Assembly (NCBI RefSeq): GCF_000506865.1
Contig: NZ_AYSV01000068.1
Coordinates: forward strand, 1 to 64,000
Reading direction: 5' to 3'
DNA: 64,000 bases
Source: Pelistega indica
Lineage (GTDB): Bacteria; Pseudomonadota; Gammaproteobacteria; Burkholderiales; Burkholderiaceae_B
Below the pieces are notes generated by a model that did no database searches, was not told the origin of the DNA, and was given only the letters and a program-made list of their open reading frames with translations. Positions 37,205 through 47,441 of the stretch are shown here, piece after piece. Each line of letters starts with the position of its first letter. Position 1 is the first letter of the stretch. The position numbers and the translations under genes were made by a program.

Positions 37205-38374
37205 TTAACGAAGCTTTAAAGTCGACAACCCAACCAAAACAAGCATGATTGTAATAATCCAAAAGCGCACTACCACTTGAGTTTCTTTCCAACCACCTAC
37301 TTCAAAATGATGATGCAATGGAGCCATTTTTAAAATACGACGCCCCTCACCAAAACGTTTCTTCGTATATTTAAACCAAGTCACTTGCAACATTACCGAT
37401 AACGTTTCAACAACAAAAACGCCACCCATAATAAAAAATACAATTTCCTGACGTGTAATGACCGCAATAGTGCCAAGCATCCCACCTAAAGCCAATGCCC
37501 CCACATCTCCCATAAATACTTGTGCTGGATAAGCATTAAACCATAAGAACGCCAAACCGGCACCACCTAATGCTGCACACAACACCATCATTTCAGATGC
37601 ACCAGGGATATATGGAAAGAGTAAATAGTTTGAATAGTCAACGCGACCAACTACATAAGCGAAGATACCTAAAGCAGCACCCACCATTACTGTTGGCATG
37701 ATAGCAAGACCATCTAAACCATCTGTTAAATTTACTGCATTGCTCGCGCCCACAATGACTGCCCATGTTAATGCTGCAAAACCAAATACCCCCAAAGGAT
37801 AACTGACATGCTTAAAAAATGGCACAATTAAGTCAGCACGTGCTGGCAATGACATCGTAAAACCACTTAATACCCAGTCTTTAAATAATGGCCATAATTC
37901 AGCATTCGCAGGTGCTGCTACCGCGAAACTTAAATAAATTGATGCGATTAAACCAATTAATGTTTGCCAAAAAAACTTCTCTTTTGAAGACATTCCTTCT
38001 GGGTTACGATAAACCACTTTACGGTAATCATCTACCCAACCGACAGCACCAAAACCTAAAGTAACTAGTAAAACAACCCATACAAAACGATTACTTAAAT
38101 CTGCCCACAAAAATGCACTAATCGCAATACTAATCAGGATTAATACACCACCCATTGTCGGCGTACCATTTTTAGCCAAATGATCTTTAGGGCCGTATGC
38201 TCTAACCGCTTGACCAATCTTTAACTCAGTTAATCGACGAATCACATAAGGACCCGCAATAAGACCAATAAATAACGCTGTACCACAAGCTAACATTGCT
38301 CGCAGCGTGATATATTCAAACACTGATAATGAGGTAAATGTGCCTGATAATGCTTTAAATAACTCGTATAACAT
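37205..38374 (-). CDS. mraY: phospho-N-acetylmuramoyl-pentapeptide transferase MraY
   Basis: A 389-aa membrane enzyme with about ten helices, moving phospho-MurNAc-pentapeptide to undecaprenyl phosphate to give lipid I. Seen: [15 protein letters not shown] near 69-83, [14 protein letters not shown] near 108-121 (catalytic Asp pair), [13 protein letters not shown] near 216, and [23 protein letters not shown] near the end, the histidine motif. An extra hydrophilic stretch near 155-185 makes it longer than the E. coli protein. It lies 19 bases after murEF. Confidence 0.98.
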   Translation of the reverse strand: MLYELFKALSGTFTSLSVFEYITLRAMLACGTALFIGLIAGPYVIRRLTELKIGQAVRAYGPKDHLAKNGTPTMGGVLILISIAISAFLWADLSNRFVWVVLLVTLGFGAVGWVDDYRKVVYRNPEGMSSKEKFFWQTLIGLIASIYLSFAVAAPANAELWPLFKDWVLSGFTMSLPARADLIVPFFKHVSYPLGVFGFAALTWAVIVGASNAVNLTDGLDGLAIMPTVMVGAALGIFAYVVGRVDYSNYLLFPYIPGASEMMVLCAALGGAGLAFLWFNAYPAQVFMGDVGALALGGMLGTIAVITRQEIVFFIMGGVFVVETLSVMLQVTWFKYTKKRFGEGRRILKMAPLHHHFEVGGWKETQVVVRFWIITIMLVLVGLSTLKLR

Positions 38375-38393
38375 TTATTTTTCCTTTTCAGCA

Positions 38394-41168
38394 CTACCGA
38401 CTCAAAAGTGCTTGCACCACACGCTCCATTCTCATAAAGCGTGATCCTTTAACTAAAATTGTTTTATATTGACTCGTTGTAATGGCATTAATCAACTCAT
38501 CAATATCTGTAAAATGCAATGCTCCCTCACCAAAAGCATTGACACTCTCTTGGCAAAGTTCTCCCATAGCAAATAAGGTTTGAATACCTTTTTCTTTGGC
38601 ATAATGCCCTACTTCAGCATGCATAGCTGGACCATTATCTCCGACCTCACCCATATCACCCAACACTAATAAACCCGGTTGTGGTAAATTAGTCATCACA
38701 TCAATAGCGGCTATCACTGAGTCTGGATTGGCATTATAAGTATCATCAATAAGCACAGTACCATTATCTAATACTTGTTTTTGCATACGACCTTTAGCAC
38801 CCGAAAAATTCAATAAACCTTCAGCGATGGTGGCTAATGGGATTTTAATCGCTAAGGCGCAAGCGGCGGCAGCCAAAGCATTTCTCACGTTATGATCACC
38901 CGGAATGGATAAGGTAATAGGAATCTGTGCGCTAGCAATCTTAGCATTTACTGGCGCATCATAATGCAAGATAAAACTTGTACCACCTGCTGTGGTATTG
39001 ATATTGGATGCCCAAACATTCCCTTGTTCTCCGAACAGAATTTGTTGCACATGCTCTGATAAACCTTTCCAAATCGACGTATATGTTTCATCCGCTGGAT
39101 ATACAGCTGTACCATTAGCAGGTAAGAATTTAAACACCTCACCATTTTCATAAGCCACAGCCTCTACGGTTTTCATAAACTCTTGATGTTCTCGTTGTGC
39201 ATTATTCACCATTGCTACTAGCGGCTGTGTTAAATGAGCCAACGTAGCAATTTCACCCGGATGATTCATACCTAATTCAAAGACAGCCACTTTTACCATT
39301 GAATTAAGTCTCAACAAACTAAGCGGAACACCAATATGATTATTTAAATTTCCAACTGTAGCTAAGCAATGCTCTTCTCCCACATAAGCCCGTAAAATTG
39401 AAGCAATCATTTCTTTACATGTTGTTTTACCATTGCTTCCAGTTACGGCGATAATTGGAATATCAAAACTTAAACGCCAAGCTCTTGCCACTTGTGATAA
39501 GGCTCTAAGCGTATCATCAACAACAAATTGTTCTAGTCCTACATTTGGATTAACATGATTAACAATAGCAGCCGCCGCACCTTTCTCAGCGACATCCTGC
39601 AAAAATTGATGCGCATCAAAATTATCACCTTTTAATGCAACAAAAATATCCCCTTTTTTAACTGCTCTAGAATCAGTTGTAATATGCGCACCAGACTTCA
39701 ATAACAACGCTAATTTTGCCCAGTGGCTATCATCAAACGGATATTTATGATGATTAATCTCTTGATAAGTCTCATGCCCCTTACCAGCAATCAAGATAAC
39801 ATCTTCAGGTTTTGCTTTTAATATAGCACTTACAATACTTTCTGCACGATCAACATTAACAAAAGTCTCTTTTGGCATTGCTTGCAGAATTTGATTCAAG
39901 ATTTGCTGTGGGTCTTCTGTTCTAGGGTTATCACTAGTCACATAAACAAGGTCAGCTTTTTCAGCAGCAATCTTACCCATAACAGGACGCTTAGTAGGAT
40001 CCCGATCGCCACCACAACCAAATACACAAATTAATTTACCCTTTTTCTCTGTCGCAGAAGGACGTAGCGCCTTTAGTGCTTGTAATAAAGAATCTGGCGT
40101 ATGAGAATAATCCACTACCACCAAGGGCAACGAAGATAGAGTATTACCAGTCACGCCTTCAATAGTCACAATTTCCAAACGCCCATGAACTGGTTCAAGC
40201 GAAGAAATACTATCTATAATCTTTTCTAGTGAAAAACCCATCGCTTGTAAAACACCTACCACTAACAACAAATTAGAAACATTATGATCACCAACCAATT
40301 TAGTTTCTACCCGAACAGAATTATCTGACGATGTTAATAAATCAAAGACTATGCGCTTATCTTTGATATCAATATGGTTAGCAGACAAAGCAGGAGAATA
40401 TTGTTGGGAAAGGTTTTGAATGGTATAAGCAAGTTTATGTTTGGCTATAGTTTGCTGAAAAAAACGTTTACCAGCATCATCATCTACATTAATAATAGCG
40501 TGCTCTAAGTTTTTCCAAGCGAATAACAATCCCTTACAACGCTCATACTCTTGCATGGTTTGATGAATATCCAAATGATCTAGGGTTAAATTTGTGAACC
40601 CTGCAATTTGAATGTTTACATTATCTAGCCGTCCTTGCTCTAAACCAATTGAAGAAGCTTCAATAGCCACTGCTTTTATGCCTTTGATCAACAATTCGGC
40701 CAATAATCTATGGATACTCAATACATCAGGCGTTGTCAATGAACCACCTAAATTTTCACCTGTTGGTAATATTGTTCCCAAGGTACCAATAGTCGCACAT
40801 GGGATGTTATTATTGTTCAACGCCCTAGCCACCCAGTTAACACATGACGTTTTACCATTTGTCCCAGTAATAGCAATAACCATCAATTGTTGTGAAGGAT
40901 GTCCATACCACTCATCAGCCAAACTACCCAGCTGCTGTCTAAGCCCAACTATTTCTTGCACCGGAATATTGGTTGGCGGTACCACCAAGCCTTTTTCTAC
41001 CAATACTGCCACAGCACCGTTATCAATAGCATTTTGAATAAATCGTGCACCGTCTACCTGATGCCCTTTACAAGCAACAAAGACATCCCCTTTCTGGATG
41101 TCTCTGCTGTCAAGCCGAAGATGAGATCCTTGAGCAGTAAATTGCTTCAACCAATCAATTGTTGTCAT
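38394..41168 (-). CDS. murE/murF: fused MurE-MurF, UDP-MurNAc-tripeptide and pentapeptide ligase
   Basis: A single 924-aa chain joining two Mur ligases. Residues 1 to about 485 are MurE, with ATP loop AITGTNGKTSCVNW near 94-107 and DNPRTEDPQQ near 405, whose DNPR motif indicates meso-diaminopimelate as the amino acid added. Residues from about 490 are MurF, with ITTDSRAVKKGDIFVALKG, ATP loop AVTGSNGKTTCKEM near 585, and LIDDTYNANPDSV near 805. A fused MurE-MurF is known in Bordetella and supports placement in the Alcaligenaceae. Its ATG overlaps the ftsI stop by one base. Confidence 0.97.
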   Translation of the reverse strand: MTTIDWLKQFTAQGSHLRLDSRDIQKGDVFVACKGHQVDGARFIQNAIDNGAVAVLVEKGLVVPPTNIPVQEIVGLRQQLGSLADEWYGHPSQQLMVIAITGTNGKTSCVNWVARALNNNNIPCATIGTLGTILPTGENLGGSLTTPDVLSIHRLLAELLIKGIKAVAIEASSIGLEQGRLDNVNIQIAGFTNLTLDHLDIHQTMQEYERCKGLLFAWKNLEHAIINVDDDAGKRFFQQTIAKHKLAYTIQNLSQQYSPALSANHIDIKDKRIVFDLLTSSDNSVRVETKLVGDHNVSNLLLVVGVLQAMGFSLEKIIDSISSLEPVHGRLEIVTIEGVTGNTLSSLPLVVVDYSHTPDSLLQALKALRPSATEKKGKLICVFGCGGDRDPTKRPVMGKIAAEKADLVYVTSDNPRTEDPQQILNQILQAMPKETFVNVDRAESIVSAILKAKPEDVILIAGKGHETYQEINHHKYPFDDSHWAKLALLLKSGAHITTDSRAVKKGDIFVALKGDNFDAHQFLQDVAEKGAAAAIVNHVNPNVGLEQFVVDDTLRALSQVARAWRLSFDIPIIAVTGSNGKTTCKEMIASILRAYVGEEHCLATVGNLNNHIGVPLSLLRLNSMVKVAVFELGMNHPGEIATLAHLTQPLVAMVNNAQREHQEFMKTVEAVAYENGEVFKFLPANGTAVYPADETYTSIWKGLSEHVQQILFGEQGNVWASNINTTAGGTSFILHYDAPVNAKIASAQIPITLSIPGDHNVRNALAAAACALAIKIPLATIAEGLLNFSGAKGRMQKQVLDNGTVLIDDTYNANPDSVIAAIDVMTNLPQPGLLVLGDMGEVGDNGPAMHAEVGHYAKEKGIQTLFAMGELCQESVNAFGEGALHFTDIDELINAITTSQYKTILVKGSRFMRMERVVQALLSR

Positions 41169-42997
41169 TATCCTTGCGTCCTTTTTGTTTGAGTTTTAGC
41201 TGGTTTGTTATTGGCCTCTAAGGATGTGGTATTCATACTATCTACTGGCGCATCTGGTGGTACACCCAAATATTTAAGTGTTTGCTCAACAACTTCTGCC
41301 ACTACTGGACCAGAAATAACAGTACCATAGTAACCACCTTTTTTAGGCTTATCTAAGGTCACTGCGACAACAATGCGAGGATTAGATACTGGCGCTAATG
41401 CCACAAACGATCCACGGTAAGCCGTCCTAGAATATTGACCATTAACCAACTGACGTGCTGTTCCTGATTTACCACCTAAACGATACCCATTAACTTTTGC
41501 TTGAATTTTTGATCCTTCCGCACCAGATGCTCCCTCAAGCATCATACGCACATCTTTAGCAATTTTTGGCGAAAATACTTGAATACTAGTTGGGCGCTCA
41601 TTTGGATTACGTTTCACCAATGATAAAGAAATCATATCCCCATCACGAGCCAATGCAGTATAAGCTTGAGCAACTTGAATCAACGAAACAGAAAGACCAT
41701 AACCATATGACATAGTAGCTTTTTCAATAGGCAACCAAGTTTTCCAAGGTCTAACACGACCTGCCGCTGCACCAGGGAAACCCATTGTTGGCGTTTGTCC
41801 AAAACCTAGGGCATTAAATACTGTCCACATTTGTTGTGCACGCAAACGCTCAGACATCATCGCCATACCAATATTACTTGAACGACGCAAAATACCTGCT
41901 ACATCCAATGTACCATTTCGTGTACTTACGTCCGTAATTCTAGCGCCTTGATATAGCCACACACCATTACCTGTAGCAAACTTAGTATTTTTGGTGACTA
42001 CGCCCGCATCCAAAGCTAAGGCTGCGACCAATGGTTTAATAATAGAGCCCGGCTCAAACGTATCCGTAATCACACGATTTCTTAACGCCGCTCCCTTACG
42101 ATCTTTATTATTGTTCGGATCATAAGTTGGCATACTCACCATCGATAAAATATCGCCTGTAGTTGCATCAATAACCACTACACCACCAGACTCAGCATCA
42201 TGCTCTTTAATAGCTTTTTCTAAGGCATTTTTAGCAATGAACTGAACTCGACTATCAATGGTTAATTGAATATTATCTCCATGCTGAGCAGGCAAACTAT
42301 CACTAGAGGTAACATCCTCAATCACAGCCCCTAAACGATTTCGAATAACGACACGTGAACCATCAGCCCCTTCTAATACTTTATTATATTGCTTCTCTAA
42401 ACCCTCAATACCATCATTTTCAATATTGGTAAACCCAACAATATGACTCATGAGTGATCCCTGAGGATAAAGTCTTTTACTTTCTGAGTCGATATTCACA
42501 CCCTTGATTTTTAATGCTTTAATACGATCAGAGATATCTAAGGCAATTTGTCTTTTTAAGAACAAAAAGGCTTTTTTCTTATTTACTTCTAATTGAGAAT
42601 CTAAATGCTTAATATCCATTCCCAACTCTTTAGCAAGAGCGACACGGCTTTCTACAGGTGCTTTCAATAATTGTTCCGGCACAACCCAGATACTACTTGC
42701 AGGCACACTAGTCGCTAAAAACTCTCCATTACGATCAACAATACGCCCACGTTCCGCATGCAAAGGAATTCTAGCTTCATAGCGAGCATCCCCTTCTTTT
42801 CTAAGGAAGTCACTATTAAATGCTTGGTGATATAAGGCTTGCGCTGCTACAGCACCAAAGCCGCAAAGTAACGCCACATAAAGCCAATTACCTCTTGTTT
42901 TAAAAGAGGCTTTCTCACCAGCTGTTTCATAATTACGGCTAATATTAGTATTGTTTTTTTGTTTTTTCCAATTGGAATTATTAAACCATTTTTTCAT
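41168..42997 (-). CDS. ftsI: peptidoglycan transpeptidase FtsI (PBP3)
   Basis: A 609-aa class B penicillin-binding protein of the septum. A basic cytoplasmic start precedes one membrane helix (about 38-57); the pedestal domain begins RIPLHAERGRIVDRNGEFLA. The catalytic motifs are SIIK (318-321; usual form STxK), SSN (373-375) and KSGT (510-513). The tail is rich in Asn, Thr and Lys. It partners FtsW, encoded downstream, and starts 12 bases after ftsL. Confidence 0.97.
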   Translation of the reverse strand: MKKWFNNSNWKKQKNNTNISRNYETAGEKASFKTRGNWLYVALLCGFGAVAAQALYHQAFNSDFLRKEGDARYEARIPLHAERGRIVDRNGEFLATSVPASSIWVVPEQLLKAPVESRVALAKELGMDIKHLDSQLEVNKKKAFLFLKRQIALDISDRIKALKIKGVNIDSESKRLYPQGSLMSHIVGFTNIENDGIEGLEKQYNKVLEGADGSRVVIRNRLGAVIEDVTSSDSLPAQHGDNIQLTIDSRVQFIAKNALEKAIKEHDAESGGVVVIDATTGDILSMVSMPTYDPNNNKDRKGAALRNRVITDTFEPGSIIKPLVAALALDAGVVTKNTKFATGNGVWLYQGARITDVSTRNGTLDVAGILRRSSNIGMAMMSERLRAQQMWTVFNALGFGQTPTMGFPGAAAGRVRPWKTWLPIEKATMSYGYGLSVSLIQVAQAYTALARDGDMISLSLVKRNPNERPTSIQVFSPKIAKDVRMMLEGASGAEGSKIQAKVNGYRLGGKSGTARQLVNGQYSRTAYRGSFVALAPVSNPRIVVAVTLDKPKKGGYYGTVISGPVVAEVVEQTLKYLGVPPDAPVDSMNTTSLEANNKPAKTQTKRTQG

Positions 42998-43009
42998 AAT
43001 AACCCCTTA

Positions 43010-43315
43010 CTACTCTTTCCCTATCACTGAATTATGTTTATGTAACTCAGAGTCTTTTATATAAATAATCTGTCCAATATCAGCTGGTTTTAAACTTAGC
43101 TTTTGAGCCATGACGGTATTAATATAAGCTGTACTAGTTAAATTGGCTCGCTCTAACTGCAAATAGCTCCACACTTGATTGAGCTTTTGTTCCACATTTT
43201 GCGCACGCACCAAATCGTTATAGAGCAAACGTTGTTGATATCTAACCGTAATCAAATCCATCGCACTATATATGAATATGCTGACTAATACTAATACAGC
43301 GACCACACCTTTCAT
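43010..43315 (-). CDS. ftsL: cell division protein FtsL
   Basis: A 101-aa bitopic protein. A short start leads straight into one membrane helix (VVAVLVLVSIFIYSAM, 4-19), followed by a predicted coiled coil (VRYQQRLLYNDLVRAQNVEQKL...) and the conserved-type ERANLTSTAYINTVMAQKLSL segment. FtsL joins FtsB and FtsQ in the divisome. Sequence identity is weak, as usual in this family, but the position between rsmH and ftsI with four-base overlap to rsmH makes it secure. Confidence 0.92.
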   Translation of the reverse strand: MKGVVAVLVLVSIFIYSAMDLITVRYQQRLLYNDLVRAQNVEQKLNQVWSYLQLERANLTSTAYINTVMAQKLSLKPADIGQIIYIKDSELHKHNSVIGKE

Positions 43316-44307
43316 TGCTCTACCTCCGTCCGCTCCGCTACTCTCAACACAGCCGACCGTGAGCGAGGGTTCTCTTCTACTTCTTGTTTTGTTGCCACAA
43401 TTTTTCCAAAACTTTTCAATAACGCTTGGGGCATTTCACTCTCCCTGAGTGGCAAATGCCTAGAAATTGCCGCCGCAGGATTTACTGCTTTTGCGATAAA
43501 TTGTTTCACCAAACGATCTTCTAACGAATGAAAACTAATAATCGCCATACGCCCTTCAGGCGCTAATAAATTTAGTATTGACGCGAGGGTGCGTGAAAGC
43601 TCCTCGAGTTCTTCATTGAGGTAAATCCGTATAGCTTGAAAGGTGCGTGTGGCCGGATGTTGGCCTTTTTCACGCGTCCTGACTGTGGCTGAGACGAGCT
43701 CGGCAAGTTCGAGCGTTGTGCGTAAAGGGCTGGATTTGCGGCGATTTTCAATCGCCTTTGCAATCTGGAAAGCAAACCGTTCTTCGCCATAATTTTTTAT
43801 TACCTCTTTAATTTCGTTAATATCTGCTGTTTCCAGCCACTCTTGTGCTGTTATTCCTCTCGTTGTATCCATACGCATATCTAAAGGACCTTCCTTCATA
43901 AAGGAAAATCCTCTGCTCGCATCATCTATCTGTGGTGATGATATACCTAGATCCAACAATATCCCTTGGACTTTCTCAATACCATGCTCTTTTAAAGCTT
44001 CCTGCATTGTCGAAAATCCATCATGTATGATGTGCACTCTCTGATCCTGTTGCTGCAGTCTCTGTGCTTCTTGTATCGCCAATGGATCCTTATCAAACAC
44101 AAACAATTTGGCTGATTCAGACAAATGACTCAACAAATAACGACTATGACCACCACGACCAAAAGTACCATCCACAAACACCCCATCCACCTTAGCTGAT
44201 GGCACAGGCAGATGCACCCACTCCTCTTTTGCATTAAAGTCGCGGGCTACCAAGGCATTAACTGTCGCATTTAATAAGACAGTTTTATGTGTAAATATCG
44301 TGTCCAT
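43312..44307 (-). CDS. rsmH: 16S rRNA (cytosine(1402)-N4)-methyltransferase RsmH
   Basis: A 331-aa SAM-dependent methyltransferase (formerly MraW). It opens HKTVLLNATVNALVA, then VDGTFGRGGHSRYLLSHL near 46-63 (SAM loop), GILLDLGISSPQIDDASRGFS near 115-135, LDMRMDTTRG near 142, and TRTFQAIRIYLNEELEEL near 220. A short insertion (NAKEEWVHLPVPSAK near 25-39) separates the first two motifs. It overlaps mraZ by one base and ftsL by four. Confidence 0.97.
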   Translation of the reverse strand: MDTIFTHKTVLLNATVNALVARDFNAKEEWVHLPVPSAKVDGVFVDGTFGRGGHSRYLLSHLSESAKLFVFDKDPLAIQEAQRLQQQDQRVHIIHDGFSTMQEALKEHGIEKVQGILLDLGISSPQIDDASRGFSFMKEGPLDMRMDTTRGITAQEWLETADINEIKEVIKNYGEERFAFQIAKAIENRRKSSPLRTTLELAELVSATVRTREKGQHPATRTFQAIRIYLNEELEELSRTLASILNLLAPEGRMAIISFHSLEDRLVKQFIAKAVNPAAAISRHLPLRESEMPQALLKSFGKIVATKQEVEENPRSRSAVLRVAERTEVEQ

Positions 44308-44738
44308 TACAATGAAAAGCTATCTAATTGGGATAAATCAATGGAGGCCAAATCGGTGATTTGCTGTTCAGCAAACTTATCTGCTGCCCATAACTCAAAT
44401 TTCTGACCCATACCAACCAAGACCACATCCTTAACAATACCAGCAATGTCACGCAACTCTGGTGCTATCAGAACTCGTCCTGAACCATCAATATCCACAT
44501 CTTGAGCATTACCTAACAAAAGTCGTTGTAATCCTCGCGAATTAGAGGGCAATTCCATAATGATTTTTCTTCGTGATTCCCATTCAAATCGGGGGTAGAT
44601 TAACAAGCCACCATCAAGGTTTCGTGTGATAGTTATCTTGCCATGAGACTCTGTTAACAGCACATCACGATACCGAGCCGGAATTGTCATCCGTCCCTTA
44701 GTATCTAGCGTGAGTGAACTGTTACCCTGAAAAATCAT
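44307..44738 (-). CDS. mraZ: transcriptional regulator MraZ
   Basis: A 143-aa DNA-binding protein with two AbrB-like halves: LTLDTKGRMTIPARYRDVL near 9-27 and VDIDGSGRVLIAPELRDIA near 80-98. MraZ forms ring-shaped oligomers and represses its own operon by binding direct repeats upstream. Exactly such repeats are present just in front of the gene. It is the first gene of the dcw cluster. Confidence 0.97.
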   Translation of the reverse strand: MIFQGNSSLTLDTKGRMTIPARYRDVLLTESHGKITITRNLDGGLLIYPRFEWESRRKIIMELPSNSRGLQRLLLGNAQDVDIDGSGRVLIAPELRDIAGIVKDVVLVGMGQKFELWAADKFAEQQITDLASIDLSQLDSFSL

Positions 44739-44743
44739 TTTAT

Positions 44744-44778
44744 CCCACTTTTTTACACAATTTCCTACTTATCTCCAC
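44744..44778 (-). promoter_or_regulatory. MraZ boxes (four direct repeats, 10-bp period)
   Basis: On the minus strand, GTGGA, GTAGG, GTGTA and GTGGG occur at 44778-44774, 44768-44764, 44758-44754 and 44748-44744, each exactly 10 bases apart. This matches the known MraZ operator design (GTGGG-like repeats with 5-base spacers). The last box ends only 5 bases before the mraZ start codon, so repression probably also blocks early transcription or translation. Confidence 0.8.
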
Positions 44779-45188
44779 TTTAATGCATTTATTTATCTTT
44801 TTCAAGCAGAAATTTCATTTTTTCCAATGAAAATAAAGACTTATGTATTAGTAACAATGCAACTACTTAACTCAAGTTTAATAAAATCAAAGGCTTATGT
44901 AATTAACTGAAAGTATTACGCTAAATACAGCTTAAAAATCACAAAAAACCTTACAAAACTTAACAATTGCGACTGTGTTTTTTCTGAGACGCCAAAGAGT
45001 ATGCCTAGACAAAGAGTCCTCAGCCACTATTAAAAGCAAATCGTGGGTAGGTTTAAACAAAAAGATAAAAGAAATCAGAGGATATGTAGGGGGGAGTTAA
45101 GTATGGTGTATGATGAGGGAAAACCACTCAATGAAGAGAAAATGAATAATAAGTAAAAATAGACAGTAATACACCAAAAAGAAAGACA
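44779..45188. other. intergenic region between mraZ and rnpB
   Basis: About 410 AT-rich bases with no credible gene. It should contain the main dcw promoter upstream of the MraZ boxes and the rnpB terminator; I could not fix either. Confidence 0.5.
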
Positions 45189-45566
45189 AAGTAAGCCTAT
45201 AAGCCGGATTATGTAAACCCTTAAGATTTCTCTTCATGGGTCGGCAATCATTCCTCTAGGTACTTAATTACTTAAGTACTCAAGCCATCTACCCGCATAC
45301 TCGGACGAGCAGCCCTTAGCGTATGCCTATTTGATGTTGCTCCAAATAGAGGTTACCGCGTTTCACCCTACTATGCTGTTATTGACATAACGCCATACGG
45401 AAGTTGCCGTATCAGTGTTTATCCAGAGGACAAACCCACATAATAGTCTCGTCTCTGTGGCCCTATTCCTCACTTATTGCTAAGTGGACGGCTGTTAGCC
45501 GCTATCTCGCTCTACGGAGTCCGGACTTTCCTCGAATTAATAATTCGCGATTGCCTAGCTTACTTT
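45189..45566 (-). ncRNA. rnpB: RNase P RNA (bacterial type A)
   Basis: The minus strand holds the conserved 5' core GAGGAAAGTCCGGACTCC at about 45535-45518 and, further on, GGGTGAAACGCGGTAACC and the 3' end motif ATCCGGCTTATAGGC. The ends AAGTAAGC and GCTTACTT pair to form helix P1 and set the limits to within a few bases. It is the catalytic RNA that matures tRNA 5' ends. A plus-strand frame across it is spurious. Confidence 0.95.
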
Positions 45567-45805
45567 GCACTTGTTATTGTAACATCATAATAACAATAAT
45601 GAATTATATTGGATAAATGAATTCAGCATGTTTTGGTTATGTCACATTGTCACATGGAAGCAGATATCCACAATTAATTATAATTTTTATCTATCAATCA
45701 AATAAAAAAATAGAATTTTACTATAACCATAAACCTTAGTAGACTAGCATTTCATCCATAAGTAGTACTTCTTCTCAATCACAAATACCTCCAAAGGAAC
45801 TTATT

Positions 45806-47328
45806 ATGTCTAACGACATCAAAAAATGACCCCATTACTCATTTGACCACACAATTTGGTGCTCCTGTCGCTGATAATCAAAACAGTATGACAGCGGGTG
45901 CTCGTGGTCCATTACTCACCCAAGATTTATGGTTAAACGAAAAACTTGCTAACTTCGTACGAGAAGTAATTCCTGAGCGACGTATGCACGCAAAAGGCTC
46001 TGGTGCTTTTGGCACTTTTACGGTAACTAATGATATTACCCAATATTCATGTGCAAAAATTTTTAGTGAAGTAGCTAAAAAAACAGATATGTTCGCTCGC
46101 TTTACCACAGTTGCTGGAGAACGTGGTGCAGCTGATGCTGAACGTGATATTCGTGGTTTTGCCTTAAAATTTTATACAGAAGAAGGAAACTGGGACTTAG
46201 TTGGCAATAATACACCCGTATTTTTTATCCGTGATCCTCGCAAATTCCCTGATTTAAATAAAGCTGTTAAACGGGATCCTCGTACTAATTTACGTAGTGC
46301 CACTTATAACTGGGATTATTGGACTCTCTTGCCTGAAGCACTGCACCAAGTAACTATCGTGATGTCCGATCGAGGCATTCCTGCCTCTTATCGCCATATG
46401 CATGGTTTTGGCTCTCATACCTATAGTTTTATCAACAGCAAACAAGAACGTTTCTGGGTGAAATTTCATTTCAAAACACAGCAAGGAATCAAAAACTTAA
46501 CAGATGCAGAGGCAGAAGCATTAATTGGTAAAGGTCGTGAAAGCCATCAGCGTGATTTATATGAAGCGATAGAACGTGGGGATTTTCCTAAATGGACAAT
46601 GTATATACAAGTCATGCCTGAAACTGATGCTGAAAAAGTACCTTATCACCCATTTGATTTAACTAAAGTATGGCCAAAAGCAGACTACCCACTAATTGAA
46701 GTAGGTTTCTTTGAATTAAATCGCAATCCAGAAAACTTCTTTGCGGATGTAGAGCAAGCTGCATTTGCACCTAGTACTATTGTTCCCGGCATTAGCGTCT
46801 CTCCCGATAAAATGTTGCAAGCACGTTTAGTAAACTATGCTGATGCACAACGCTATCGTTTAGGAGTCAATTACCATCAAATTCCAGTCAACGCTGCTCG
46901 TTGTCCTGTGCATAGCAACCATCGCGATGGACAAGGTCGCGCTGATGGTAACTATGGTGGCCTACCTCATTATGAGCCAAATAGTTTTAGCCAATGGCAA
47001 GAACAAACCAACTTATAAAGAGCCTCCACTAAAAATCAATGGTGACGCTGACCATTGGGATTTTCGTGACGATGACAGTGATTATTTCAGCCAACCTAGA
47101 GCATTGTTTAATTTAATGACTAAAGAACAACGTGAAGCTTTATTTGGAAATACAGCTCGTGCTTTAGGAGATGCACCTGATTTTATTAAATATCGTCATA
47201 TACGTAACTGCGAAAAATGTCACCCTGACTATGCGGCAGGAGTCGCTAAAGCTCTAGGGCTGAGCGTAAAGGATGCATTAGACGCTCGTGAAAATGATCC
47301 GGCTAAAAATTTACCTAGCTTTTTATAA
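45806..47328 (+). pseudogene. katA: catalase KatA (heme, monofunctional), two frameshifts
   Basis: The complete gene is present in three frames. From the ATG at 45806, MSNDIK is followed by an A6 run (45821-45826); dropping one A gives [21 protein letters not shown], the normal catalase start. The middle frame carries the catalytic His in [25 protein letters not shown], and the heme Tyr region [14 protein letters not shown]. At 47005-47007 another extra A shifts the frame; dropping it restores [21 protein letters not shown] and the end at 47328. Joined length is about 506 aa, a small-subunit catalase. Both lesions are single extra A residues. Confidence 0.93.
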
Positions 47329-47356
47329 GCTTAATACTTAATAATATTTTAAGTCT

Positions 47357-47396
47357 AAAGGTCTCGTTATCTATCCGATATTAACGAGACCTTTTT
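47357..47396 (+). terminator. rho-independent terminator of katA
   Basis: A 12-bp stem AAGGTCTCGTTA / TAACGAGACCTT with a 12-base loop, followed by TTTTT, 30 bases after the katA stop. Confidence 0.85.
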
Positions 47397-47441
47397 AGAA
47401 TACTTCACTAATTGAGCATATTAAAGAAAAAAGGATTCTAT

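Noticed and set aside
45404-45616. 70-codon plus-strand frame
   Set aside because: It lies across the RNase P RNA gene on the other strand, whose conserved core is unmistakable.
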